Shown piece after piece: positions 23,776 through 32,251 of a DNA stretch of 36,190 nucleotides. The DNA lies in NCBI GenBank assembly GCA_020627685.1, contig JAHDGK010000024.1, positions 36,986-73,175 on the forward strand, in the 5' to 3' direction. Source of the DNA: Granulosicoccus sp. (GTDB lineage: Bacteria; Pseudomonadota; Gammaproteobacteria; Granulosicoccales; Granulosicoccaceae). Each line of letters starts with the position of its first letter. Position 1 is the stretch's first letter. A model generated the notes under the pieces. It did not search any database. It worked only from the letters and a program-made list of their open reading frames with translations, and was not told the DNA's origin. The position numbers and the translations under genes were made by a program.

Positions 23776-23801
23776 GCTCTTCTCCTGATCATATTTTCAA
23801 G

Positions 23802-23814
23802 AATCTAAAAGATT
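23802..23814. promoter_or_regulatory. Small dyad in the divergent oxidoreductase / LacI-type regulator region
   Basis: AATCT-AAA-AGATT is a perfect 5-bp dyad in the 196-bp region between the divergent genes at 23737 and 23934. TTGTCA at 23895-23900 is a possible -35 for the regulator. No clean LacI-type 14-20 bp palindrome was found. Confidence 0.25.
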
Positions 23815-23933
23815 ACTGAGGTAAATTTAGACGAGCAAGATTTTTAGGCTTTTTGATTCACATTGATGTTTATTGGTGTGGTAATGCGTTTATATTGTCA
23901 GTAAATTGATTTAATTTGATGTAATTAACGGCT

Positions 23934-24971
23934 ATGGTTTCTAATATTCCCATTGTTCCGCATCGTGCCACTATCTCCGCTATAGCCAAATTAGCAGGCG
24001 TTGGGACTGCCACCGTTGACCGCGTGTTGAACGATCGTGCACACGTGCGCGAAGCGACTCGTCAGCGAGTGTTGCGGGCAAAAAACGCGATAGAAACGGG
24101 CTCTGAAGTCGATCATCAGGCACGCGTTTGGAGGATCAGAATTTTTTTGCCGGAGGGGGCGGGCCCTCCAACGGAACATCTTGCAAAGTGCTTTGAAAGT
24201 ATGAGCATCGCTGGCAGAGTGAACGTTGAATGTATTTTTTACGCCAAGTTGAAACCAGGAGCGCTCGCCCGGCGTCTCCGGGCTTGCTACAAGCAAGGTA
24301 TCGATGCTGTAGGATTCCAGGCGCTAGATGATCCGAGGGTGTCTCAAGCGGTTGATGAGCTGGGGCATTTTGGTATTCCATGTGTGCCTATTCTTTCAGG
24401 CATAGTCAGTCCCAAGCTCACCGGTTTCATCGGGATCGACAATATGTCCGCAGGAAGAACCGCCGGTTTTCTAATGGGGCGATTGTTATCCCAACCTGCG
24501 CAAGTTGCTATTATTTCAACTGGTGAACTGTATCGTGTTCATACAGATCGAGAGATGGGTTTCCGATCAGTACTGCGGACCGACTATAGACATCTTGAAA
24601 TCGTTGAAACTGAGTGCGGACAAGATGACCGGGAAAGCAACTACCAAATCGTTTGTGACGCTCTTCATCGCTACCCCGATTTAGGCGGAATCTATAACGT
24701 TGGCGGGGGTAATTCAGGGGTCGTACAAGCGCTAAAAAAGGATCATCACAAGGATGAAATAGTGTGCATTGGTCATAATCTGACACACAGGTCCGCGGAA
24801 TATTTGCTTGATGGCTCAATGGACATAGTGCTACATCAAAATTTATCGCGGGTGGCTGATCTGGCTGTGCAAACGCTAGTTGCCAAACTCGAGAACCGCG
24901 AATATGAGATGGCATTGATTCCAGTTGAAGTGATTACGCGAGAGAACATTACCGGGATAGCATATGGGTGA
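23934..24971 (+). CDS. LacI-type transcriptional regulator with periplasmic-binding-protein domain
   Basis: 345 residues. The HTH TISAIAKLAGVGTATVDRVLNDRAHVREATRQRV is the LacI/GalR headpiece. The rest is a type I periplasmic-binding fold, e.g. GIDAVGFQALDDPRV and GFIGIDNMSAGRTAGFLMGRLL, similar to ribose/inositol-binding proteins. It should bind a sugar and control the divergent operon 23737-20676. It is followed by about 100 bp with only a weak 5-bp dyad before the XRE gene. Confidence 0.92.
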   Translation: MVSNIPIVPHRATISAIAKLAGVGTATVDRVLNDRAHVREATRQRVLRAKNAIETGSEVDHQARVWRIRIFLPEGAGPPTEHLAKCFESMSIAGRVNVECIFYAKLKPGALARRLRACYKQGIDAVGFQALDDPRVSQAVDELGHFGIPCVPILSGIVSPKLTGFIGIDNMSAGRTAGFLMGRLLSQPAQVAIISTGELYRVHTDREMGFRSVLRTDYRHLEIVETECGQDDRESNYQIVCDALHRYPDLGGIYNVGGGNSGVVQALKKDHHKDEIVCIGHNLTHRSAEYLLDGSMDIVLHQNLSRVADLAVQTLVAKLENREYEMALIPVEVITRENITGIAYG

Positions 24972-25070
24972 TTGAGGTCAGAATATTCTCTGAAATCTCC
25001 ACCCGTTTCCTTCGCCATAGCGTAGTGTACTAAGCTCTGATATCAATCTAAAACCCATTAGGAAAAAACA

Positions 25071-25439
25071 TTGGACAAAATAGAAGCCTTGCTTGGAAGC
25101 AGAATTTCCGAAGCCAGAATGGCAATGGGATTTTCTGAGAAACAGCTTGCACAACGTCTGGGACTCAAAGAGCAGACCATTGAAAAATGGGAGTCAGGAG
25201 AAAAAACGCCAAGAGCAAACAAGCTACATCAGATGGCAGGAGTTCTAGGCGTTCCGATTGTATGGCTTATGGGAGGTGCCGAAACTCCACCAATCGTAGA
25301 AGCGCCAAGTTTTAACGAAACTGATGGTCTAGAGGATAAATTATCAAAAGCAGAGGCTTTGATTAACGAACTCAGTTTTTTATTGACTGACATCCGAGCA
25401 AGTACTCGAAGAGTGCAACGGGATATCGATGCCGGCTAG
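25071..25439 (+). CDS. Small XRE-family helix-turn-helix protein
   Basis: 122 residues from a TTG start with AGGAAA about 6 bases upstream. ISEARMAMGFSEKQLAQRLGLKEQTIEKWESGEKTPRANKLHQMAGVLGV is a classic XRE/Cro HTH. Residues from about 85 on are predicted coiled coil (DGLEDKLSKAEALINELSFLL). It lies between a LacI-type regulator and a cyclase with about 100 bp on each side, so it is probably its own transcription unit. The target is unknown; no toxin partner is adjacent. Confidence 0.85.
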   Translation: MDKIEALLGSRISEARMAMGFSEKQLAQRLGLKEQTIEKWESGEKTPRANKLHQMAGVLGVPIVWLMGGAETPPIVEAPSFNETDGLEDKLSKAEALINELSFLLTDIRASTRRVQRDIDAG

Positions 25440-25548
25440 CCTGCAGTTCCAACGACAGAGCAGTGCCTATCCTAGCCGTGCTGTTTCTGTCCATTTAAAA
25501 AAGGCCTCGATTCCACTTAGTCATCGCGACGGTTAGCGATCCCGTTTT

Positions 25549-27348
25549 ATGAGAATGCGTGTACCTCTTCGTTACATCACTGTTTTTGGTGTTTCCGCAC
25601 TCATTGCGCTAGCAGTGGGTATTGTCTTTTTCTTGGGCTTTTTCAGCGCCACGAAAAATACACGTGAATTAATGAACGATCAGGCCAACGGGCTGATTTC
25701 ATCCATGCAGCGAGACATCGCACTGTGGATGAAACCGGTCAATAGTCAGGCAATCTGGGTTGCCGAACATGTGGCTGATAATTCACGCGCTGTCTCAAAC
25801 CTTGAACAGTTTGATGCGTTTATGCAAGGCGCTTTGGCAGCTACAACACAAGTTGCCGGCATCGCGCTCGTTTCTCCAGACGCTTTGATACGACGCTGGA
25901 CGCGTTCTACCGGTGAAGTCATAACGGAAGATTGGTCTGACAGGCAGGAGATAAAATTGTGGATAGAAGGTGCCAAGCAGCGTAGGGGGCCGTCGTGGGT
26001 AGAACCCTTCTTTACAGACACGATTGACAAAACAATCCTGTTGCACGATTTGCCGATATACGCAGCTAATGGAGAGTTTCTAGCTATTCTGGCGCAGATA
26101 GTTCCTATTGAGGAGTTGTCGAATCATGTTGTTGATTTATCTCCGCGAGAAGGGATGACGCCCTTTATTTTACATGGGGAGGATCACGTCCTTGCCCATC
26201 CGCTACTAACGAAAGTGGCAGACAGTGAGAACACCATCGCTACTCCATTGCCTTTGTTGGCGGACATCGATGATGAAATTTTAAAACGGATATGGTCACC
26301 AGACGATGAAGACCTTTTCTTTCTGAACGACTACGACAACATAGAAACCAGCGGTGTTTTCATCGAAGAACATGAGCGCTACTTTATTTATCTCTATCGA
26401 AGAATAAAGGACTATGGATCTGTACCTTGGATTATCGGAGCACACCTTAATACGGATATTTATGGCGGTGCAGAAAGTAAGCGTTTGGTGCAGGCGCTAG
26501 TCGGAAGTATCGCCGTTCTGCTTGCCGCCATTGTAGGTGCAATTGCCTTAGGTAGATACATCACTCGTCCTATAACTGAAATTGCTGAAGCCGCGCGATT
26601 AGTTGAAGCTAACAAACTCACTGAAGTGCAAGCGTTGAAGCCAAGTCGAATGTCGGAATTGGACGATGCGGCACGCTCATTTAATCAGATGTTAGTTGAT
26701 TTGAGAGAACGCACGCTCATACGCCAGACGTTAGGGCAGTTTGTTCCGGAGACGGTTGCTCGCACTTTGTTGTCTGAAGGTGGTTCTTTAGAATCTCAGA
26801 ATGCACAAGCAACCCTTCTGTATTCGGATATTGAAGGTTTTACATCATTAACTGAAAACCTGGGCGCCGCAAAAATGGTGTCTGTATTGAATGCCTATTT
26901 TTCAGCGATGGTTGAGATACTAGAAAAATATGAGGGCGTTGTTACTCAGTTTCATGGTGATGCCATTCTTGCCACTTTTAATGTGCCTATAGAGAATACT
27001 GAGCATGCGAAGAATGCCATCATGGCAGCTTCAGAAATGATTGAAACGGTTAACGCTCAGCAATTCTGTGGTCAAGCATTAAACGTCCGAATAGGAATCG
27101 ACAGCGGCCCGGTGGTCGCTGGAGCTGTGGGTGCCGCGGGTAGACTCAGCTACACGATATATGGAAACCCGGTGAATTTAGCGGCACGGTTGGAGGGTAT
27201 GAACAAAGAATTTTCTACTAGCATGCTCGTATCCGAAAATACTGAAAAACTTGCGGGTCCAAGCGCTAACTTGCGGCTAGTGGGTCAAACTTCCATCAGG
27301 GGGCAGGCAGAGACTATTAAGATTTTCACTAGTAGTCCTTTGACGTGA
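25549..27348 (+). CDS. Membrane-bound class III adenylate/guanylate cyclase with sensory domain and HAMP
   Basis: 599 residues. TM1 is about 8-32, a periplasmic Cache-like sensor about 35-310, TM2 about 314-336, HAMP about 337-390 and the cyclase domain about 415-590. The metal-binding aspartates are D427 (YSDIEGFTSL) and D471 (QFHGDAILATF). N543 and R547 (NPVNLAARLE) provide the transition-state residues, so the site looks active. The purine-selecting Lys before F-x-G-D is replaced by Gln467, while Thr536 keeps the adenylyl-type second position. It senses an extracytoplasmic ligand and makes a cyclic nucleotide; cAMP is likelier than cGMP but not certain. Confidence 0.9.
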   Translation: MRMRVPLRYITVFGVSALIALAVGIVFFLGFFSATKNTRELMNDQANGLISSMQRDIALWMKPVNSQAIWVAEHVADNSRAVSNLEQFDAFMQGALAATTQVAGIALVSPDALIRRWTRSTGEVITEDWSDRQEIKLWIEGAKQRRGPSWVEPFFTDTIDKTILLHDLPIYAANGEFLAILAQIVPIEELSNHVVDLSPREGMTPFILHGEDHVLAHPLLTKVADSENTIATPLPLLADIDDEILKRIWSPDDEDLFFLNDYDNIETSGVFIEEHERYFIYLYRRIKDYGSVPWIIGAHLNTDIYGGAESKRLVQALVGSIAVLLAAIVGAIALGRYITRPITEIAEAARLVEANKLTEVQALKPSRMSELDDAARSFNQMLVDLRERTLIRQTLGQFVPETVARTLLSEGGSLESQNAQATLLYSDIEGFTSLTENLGAAKMVSVLNAYFSAMVEILEKYEGVVTQFHGDAILATFNVPIENTEHAKNAIMAASEMIETVNAQQFCGQALNVRIGIDSGPVVAGAVGAAGRLSYTIYGNPVNLAARLEGMNKEFSTSMLVSENTEKLAGPSANLRLVGQTSIRGQAETIKIFTSSPLT

Positions 27349-27604
27349 TTTTCGTTCAGATGACGTCAGTTTTTCCATAGCCACGGAGGCTGACTTTCCA
27401 GAAGTCCCATGGGTCGCATGTGTGGCATCTGAAGACGCTCCTATCGTAGTTATAACCCATAGGCAAATAGAACACATAGGCGGGCTAAGTGGGGACGACG
27501 GCACCCCGACATTTTCCAATGCAAGTTATGTCACTGGTCAAACTGAAAGTGTTTGGGGGGCCAAAAATCCGCCAATAGTGGCCAATTCAAGTCCTTCGAT
27601 TTAA
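27344..27604 (+). pseudogene. Decayed metallo-beta-lactamase-fold hydrolase fragment
   Basis: A plus-strand frame without a proper start runs to the TAA at 27604. Its product includes APIVVITHRQIEHIGGL and GDDGTPTFSNASYVTGQTE. This resembles the ITHxHxDHIGGL...GxPTFPNAxYV core of MBL-fold hydrolases, but the metal motif is degraded to H-R-Q-I-E-H. Only about 70 residues of homology remain, lacking both ends of the fold. It fills the otherwise empty gap between the cyclase and the convergent Na/Pi cotransporter. This was judged by eye. Confidence 0.5.
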
Positions 27605-27611
27605 ACAAACC

Positions 27612-29285
27612 CTAGCGTTGCTGGTTAACATCGTCAAGATTTTCAATCAGCCGAGTCTCCAGCAATTGTCCTCCACGATACAAAATAGGATAGGCCAAAG
27701 AAGCAACCCGGCTATTAAACTGATTTAGCGCACGCAGTGTTTCAAGATGAATATTACTCGAATCAAAGCTCACAGCCGATCCACTGCTAAGGCGTTTCAA
27801 GTGCTTTTTTCGACTATCGCGTTCATGCCTTACCATCTCTGTTTTTTCTTCAAGCAACAGGCGTGCATGTTCAACGTCTCCGGAGACAAGGAGGTTCATT
27901 GCCAGTGATAAATTCGACAGTATTTGCCCATGCATCCTTCCGAGCTCTTCACTACCATCTTTTGAGAGTCGAACGCCTTGTTCGGCTTTTTCCTGTGCAA
28001 GCACCAGGAGCTGCTTACCAACAATGTCACCTGCTGACTCAAGTGCGATCGCATATTCAGTCAGTTCTCTAACCTTCTCTGTTTGGTTGCTATCCATGAC
28101 GGGTGAGGGTATTGATGCTGCGTAACGTTTAATGTCATCTAACGCACGATTAACCAGCTGGTCTTGCGCGCGGATTGCTTTCATTCGATCCAGATCAAAC
28201 TCGCGATAGAGCTCCATTACGGGCAACACCATACCTTCGACGATCTGTGCCATGCGAAGCGTCTCGCGCTGTAGGCTAGTTATTGCCAACTGCGGTTGAT
28301 TAAGCAGTGCATCATCAAGGGCTGGGCGCAAGACAGGATTAAACGACTCTGCTTCTTTTTCATCTGGCAGCAGCAGCGTCATGGGTTTCTCTAATAAGCG
28401 ACACAACGGCAACGCAGCTAGCAACGCGAAGTTGAAGAGGATATGAAAATTAATGAGGGCCTGAGCGTTTCCCATGTTGAATAACCAAACGGGTAATGTG
28501 AACCAAGAAATCATTAGGAGTACCGATACCGCAAAGCTCCCCCTGATGATTAAATTTGCCAAGGGTAGTCGACATGCCTGTACATTCATTCCACGGGCAA
28601 GCCAAACCGGTATGATCGCCGATCCGAGGTTGGCACCAAGTACCATTGCTATTGCCGCATTCACCGGTAGCGCCCCGATCGATACAATCGTCACAACCAT
28701 TAAAATGGTGGCAACCGATGAGTGCATGAAAACCGTTAGGATTGCGCCGATCATAAAGGCGGTCAGGTAATCACTTTCGAGATAGGTAGAGACTGCTGGA
28801 AGAAAATCACTTTCCCTGATTGGCTCCATGGTTTGCCGCAGAAACATCAATGAGATCAGGATAAAAGCAACGCCAAGAACAATTCTGCCAAACTGTTTTA
28901 ACTTGCGACGATCAGACTTAACCGAACACAATCCGCCCACTGCGAGTAATGTAGGTATCAACCACTCGAGCTGAAAAGATAACACTTGAATCACCAGTGC
29001 TGACCCGAGATCAGCGCCCAGAATCATAGGCAGGCCTATGGCAAAAGCCAAGGCACCTGTACCTGCAAAACCTGCTACCAATAGAGCGACTGCTGCAGAG
29101 CTTTGTAAAACAACCGCCATGAACAGCCCGGTGGCGGCAGCTGTTGGCCGGTTGGTAGCGCCAGTTACGGCTCGTCTGAACGCACTACCGAAAGTACGTT
29201 CTATACCGGTTCGAACCATGCGCACGGCGTAGAGCAACAGCATGGTCGCACCTGTAAGCTCAACAAGAAAAGTCAGTATATTCAC
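27612..29285 (-). CDS. Na/Pi cotransporter family protein with PhoU-like C-terminal domain
   Basis: 557 residues from a GTG start with only a weak Shine-Dalgarno. The membrane half (about 1-310) has the two-fold repeated motifs of the family: VVLQSSAAVALLVAGFAGTGAL and VFMHSSVATILMVVTIVSIGALPVN. The PILGADLGSAL and MVLGANLGSAI signatures follow them. Residues from about 330 on are helical and PhoU-like. Members move phosphate with sodium across the inner membrane and may export excess Pi. It is 58 bp downstream of a HAD phosphatase on the same strand, suggesting that released phosphate is handled by this transporter. Confidence 0.9.
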   Translation of the reverse strand: MNILTFLVELTGATMLLLYAVRMVRTGIERTFGSAFRRAVTGATNRPTAAATGLFMAVVLQSSAAVALLVAGFAGTGALAFAIGLPMILGADLGSALVIQVLSFQLEWLIPTLLAVGGLCSVKSDRRKLKQFGRIVLGVAFILISLMFLRQTMEPIRESDFLPAVSTYLESDYLTAFMIGAILTVFMHSSVATILMVVTIVSIGALPVNAAIAMVLGANLGSAIIPVWLARGMNVQACRLPLANLIIRGSFAVSVLLMISWFTLPVWLFNMGNAQALINFHILFNFALLAALPLCRLLEKPMTLLLPDEKEAESFNPVLRPALDDALLNQPQLAITSLQRETLRMAQIVEGMVLPVMELYREFDLDRMKAIRAQDQLVNRALDDIKRYAASIPSPVMDSNQTEKVRELTEYAIALESAGDIVGKQLLVLAQEKAEQGVRLSKDGSEELGRMHGQILSNLSLAMNLLVSGDVEHARLLLEEKTEMVRHERDSRKKHLKRLSSGSAVSFDSSNIHLETLRALNQFNSRVASLAYPILYRGGQLLETRLIENLDDVNQQR

Positions 29286-29343
29286 AAATCTTGCGGTGCC
29301 ACTTCAGCTAACATATTCGTTACTCATACTTGATGCTTGACAG

Positions 29344-30228
29344 TCATATGCGTGGCAGCCTCCAATCTGGATACACACCCGCCTTATCACAAAAATCTCC
29401 GGTGTCATAACCTGCAAACAAACCGTCTTGAGTCACGAGCACAGTTCGCCAGTGTCTGGCTGCAGCACCGACGATGTCTGTATGTAGCGTATCACCACAC
29501 ATGGCAATTCTTTCGGGTCTGATGTCTGGCAATGTGTTTTCGACTAATTGATACACTTCCGAAAACGGTTTACCAAAAAAACGGACCGTGTCTATACCCT
29601 GGTCTAGTAATAAATGACCATAGTAACCGGGTTCAATCGAGAATCCGTTGTCACGTGGTGCGACAAGATCAGGGTTGGCAATGACAACAGGGCGTGGCTG
29701 CCTCAACAGACTTGCCAATAAAGATCTTTGCTTTTCTTCAGTCCATCCCGTGGATGATAGAAACAAAAAGCCGTCAACTGCATCATAGGCTTCGTCGTTA
29801 TTGCTCAAGCGGGTAGTTGGAACAGAGATATCTGTAAATGAATCTTCAGGTGCTGTAATCACACCCCAGTTACGTCCATCCAGTTGGCTAATAGCTGCCT
29901 GTCGACTGGTGATGATTTCTTCATCGTTAAGTGCAAGTCCTAAGGCCTTGAATTTTGCTACAGAGCCGGAGTGATCGTAACTTGCTGCATTTGTGAGTAT
30001 GCGTATCTGAGCGCCTTTTGCGCGAAGTTCCTGTAGGCGTTCATCCGCGCCTTCTATCAATGTGTTACCGACATTAAGCACCCCGAAGGCATCAAAAACG
30101 AACGCACTAATCTCATCTGCAATGTCGCGTAATGAATCGATATCGCGAACCACCGACTCGGTATTGGTTTGCGGTGTACGCTCTTTAACTTGCTGATATC
30201 GATCAAAAATTGCAGGAGTAGTTTGCAT
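29344..30228 (-). CDS. HAD-superfamily hydrolase, NagD/TIGR01459-like (sugar- or glycerol-phosphate phosphatase)
   Basis: 294 residues. Motif I reads FVFDAFGVLNVG; the nucleophilic Asp is present, but the second Asp of DxD is Phe, as in the TIGR01459 subgroup where it is aromatic. Motif II is ILTNAAS, the class IIA cap follows, and GKPFSEVYQ and MCGDTLHTDIVGA supply the Lys and metal-binding Asp. It should dephosphorylate a small phosphoester in the cytoplasm. It lies opposite a DeoR regulator and the Ugp-like cluster, which points to glycerol-phosphate or a sugar phosphate. It is probably cotranscribed with the Na/Pi protein. Confidence 0.87.
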   Translation of the reverse strand: MQTTPAIFDRYQQVKERTPQTNTESVVRDIDSLRDIADEISAFVFDAFGVLNVGNTLIEGADERLQELRAKGAQIRILTNAASYDHSGSVAKFKALGLALNDEEIITSRQAAISQLDGRNWGVITAPEDSFTDISVPTTRLSNNDEAYDAVDGFLFLSSTGWTEEKQRSLLASLLRQPRPVVIANPDLVAPRDNGFSIEPGYYGHLLLDQGIDTVRFFGKPFSEVYQLVENTLPDIRPERIAMCGDTLHTDIVGAAARHWRTVLVTQDGLFAGYDTGDFCDKAGVYPDWRLPRI

Positions 30229-30301
30229 AGGTTTTTACTTAATTTGAGCGTGTATAGCCATTAGCTTCTGTCTGGCATTCTATCGTTTTCAGAGTTAAAA
30301 G

Positions 30302-30353
30302 CAACAAAACAACAAAATAATGGAAGATTATTGTTCATATGAAGATGTTCGAT
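30302..30353. promoter_or_regulatory. Repeat and operator-like elements between the HAD gene and the DeoR gene
   Basis: A tandem CAACAAAA repeat (30302-30309, 30310-30317) is followed by the palindrome TTCATATGAA (30334-30343) and ATGTTCGAT (30345-30353). The last resembles a half-site of GlpR operators. They lie in the 196-bp divergent region, where the DeoR protein would bind. No clean -35/-10 pair was found. Confidence 0.35.
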
Positions 30354-30424
30354 TAGTTGATAACCACAATAAAATGTTGATTTGAAATTTTATTCACGGT
30401 AGTCTCAGCTGGAAACCCGTTGAG

Positions 30425-31204
30425 ATGATCATGTCGAGTAAGAAACTAAACCGGCGAGAAAGGATTGAGGAGATTGTGCTGGAACGCGGCGCGATCTCAG
30501 TCGGGGCACTGGCGGAAATTCTCGATGTTTCAACTCAAACCATTCGACGCGACATCGATGATCTATGCGATGGCGACACCTTACGGCGCCAACATGGCCG
30601 TGTTGAGATAGACCCAAAAAAACTCAACACACCATTTGATCAACGCGCCGGCACTAACCTCGCGGGTAAACGCGATATTGGTGAGGCCGCAGCAGAACTG
30701 GTACCCGACGGCGCGACAGTGTTCATCTCTATAGGTTCTACACCGCTTGCGGTGGCAAGGGCGATGCGACGTCGCAAAGACCTGACCGTTATCACTAACA
30801 ATCTCAGTGCGGCGATGGCTCTCAGTGAAGAAGTGTCGAATCGGATCATCATTCCGGGTGGTGAGCTACGTTTACCGGATCGCGATATTTTGGGTGACGA
30901 AGTGCTTGAGCTCTTCAGCAGATATCGTGCAGACATCAGTATATTTGGTGCTGCAGGTGTTGCCGAAGATGGAGCACTGCTTGAATTTCATGTGGCAGAG
31001 GTACGCGCGCGTGAACAGATTCGCGAAAACTCGCGTCTCTCCATGCTGGTGGTTGACAGCACCAAGTTCGGTCGAGCGGCTCCGGCGGTGGGCGAGTCGC
31101 TGTTAGACATCGACCACGTGATTGTTGATCGTCGTCCAACACCAGCTTTCGATTCATTGCTCGACCAGCTAAATGGTCGACTGCTGCTAGCAGAGCGCGA
31201 CTAA
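30425..31204 (+). CDS. DeoR family transcriptional regulator (GlpR-like)
   Basis: 259 residues. The N-terminal HTH reads RRERIEEIVLERGAISVGALAEILDVSTQTIRRDIDDLCDGDTLRRQHGRV, the DeoR signature. The C-terminal DeoRC domain has FISIGSTPLAVARAM and DRDILGDEV for sugar-phosphate effectors. ATG 30425 and 30431 are both possible. It overlaps the ABC ATPase start by one base and thus heads the Ugp-like operon. It is likely the repressor of both that operon and the divergent phosphatase, with a phosphorylated glycerol or sugar as effector. Confidence 0.92.
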   Translation: MIMSSKKLNRRERIEEIVLERGAISVGALAEILDVSTQTIRRDIDDLCDGDTLRRQHGRVEIDPKKLNTPFDQRAGTNLAGKRDIGEAAAELVPDGATVFISIGSTPLAVARAMRRRKDLTVITNNLSAAMALSEEVSNRIIIPGGELRLPDRDILGDEVLELFSRYRADISIFGAAGVAEDGALLEFHVAEVRAREQIRENSRLSMLVVDSTKFGRAAPAVGESLLDIDHVIVDRRPTPAFDSLLDQLNGRLLLAERD

Positions 31205-32211
31205 TGCAACCACATGTTGAACTCACCGGTATAAGTAAACGTTGGAACGATGCCATTGGTGTCGAAGGACTTAACCTTTCAATTGATCAAGGTTCTTTTG
31301 TAGCATTGCTTGGCCCATCCGGTTGTGGCAAGTCGACCTCCCTGCGTTTATTGGCCGGGCTGGAAATGCCTGATGAAGGCAGCATTATCATTAATGGTCG
31401 AGACGTGACCACAAGTGCAGCATCTGACCGTAACCTTTCTATGGTGTTTCAGTCCTATGCGTTGTTCCCCCATCTTTCTGTGGAAGAGAACGTTGTATTC
31501 GGATTAAAAGTGCGCCGTGTACCCAAACGCGAACGCATGGAGAAGATGGCACGAGCACTGACTATCACTGGCCTTGAGGGATTAGAAAAACGTAAACCTG
31601 GAGAACTTTCCGGGGGGCAGCGACAACGTGTTGCATTGGCAAGAGCCATAGTTGCCGGGCAAAAGCTTTGTTTGATGGATGAGCCGCTTTCAAACCTCGA
31701 TGCAAAGCTTCGCAACTCTGTACGTAAAGACATCAAAAAGCTGCAGCGTGATCTTGGCATCACGGTGGTTTATGTCACGCATGATCAAACAGAAGCAATG
31801 AGTATGGCTGATAAAGTGGTGCTGATGAAAGATGGTCGTCTACAACAAGTCGGTAGCCCGAACGAACTTTACAGTAGCCCGGCAAATACGTTTGTGGCCG
31901 GTTTTATAGGCGCACCACCGATGGCTCTTATTGAGTCGGAAGTGCTACCTGAATTTGAAGACGGTCTGACGTTGGGCCTGCGGGCAGAGCATGTTTCCAT
32001 CGTGCCAAATGATACCGGCAGATTATCTTGCGAAGTTATCGAGTCAGAGTTTGTTGGTGCAGAGACCCTTATTGGCCTTGCGCACAGCGGTACTGTCGGG
32101 GTCACTGTTTTACAACCGGGCTTGTCATTAATTCAGCCCGGTGAACGTGTTGATATTACTTTTAACGACCGAGACCTGCATCGGTTCAATCAGGCAGGCG
32201 AGCGACTGTGA
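31204..32211 (+). CDS. ugpC: ABC transporter ATP-binding protein, UgpC/MalK type
   Basis: 335 residues. Walker A is GPSGCGKST, Q-loop FQSYALFPHL, signature LSGGQRQRVALARAI, Walker B LCLMDEPLSNLD and H-loop YVTHDQTEAMSMADKVV. A TOBE/OB regulatory domain follows from about residue 235. It powers the importer formed with the next three genes. It is coupled to the DeoR gene (stop/start overlap). The Ugp assignment rests on the whole cluster; another carbohydrate is possible. Confidence 0.9.
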   Translation: MQPHVELTGISKRWNDAIGVEGLNLSIDQGSFVALLGPSGCGKSTSLRLLAGLEMPDEGSIIINGRDVTTSAASDRNLSMVFQSYALFPHLSVEENVVFGLKVRRVPKRERMEKMARALTITGLEGLEKRKPGELSGGQRQRVALARAIVAGQKLCLMDEPLSNLDAKLRNSVRKDIKKLQRDLGITVVYVTHDQTEAMSMADKVVLMKDGRLQQVGSPNELYSSPANTFVAGFIGAPPMALIESEVLPEFEDGLTLGLRAEHVSIVPNDTGRLSCEVIESEFVGAETLIGLAHSGTVGVTVLQPGLSLIQPGERVDITFNDRDLHRFNQAGERL

Positions 32212-32251
32212 AATTACAGTCATTGCATCATCAATTGGAGGAGCTTCATTC

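Noticed and set aside
27277-27519. 80-codon minus-strand frame between the cyclase and the Na/Pi gene
   Set aside because: It overlaps the cyclase end in antisense, and its low-complexity Ser/Thr-rich product resembles no family. The plus-strand MBL-like remnant explains the region better.
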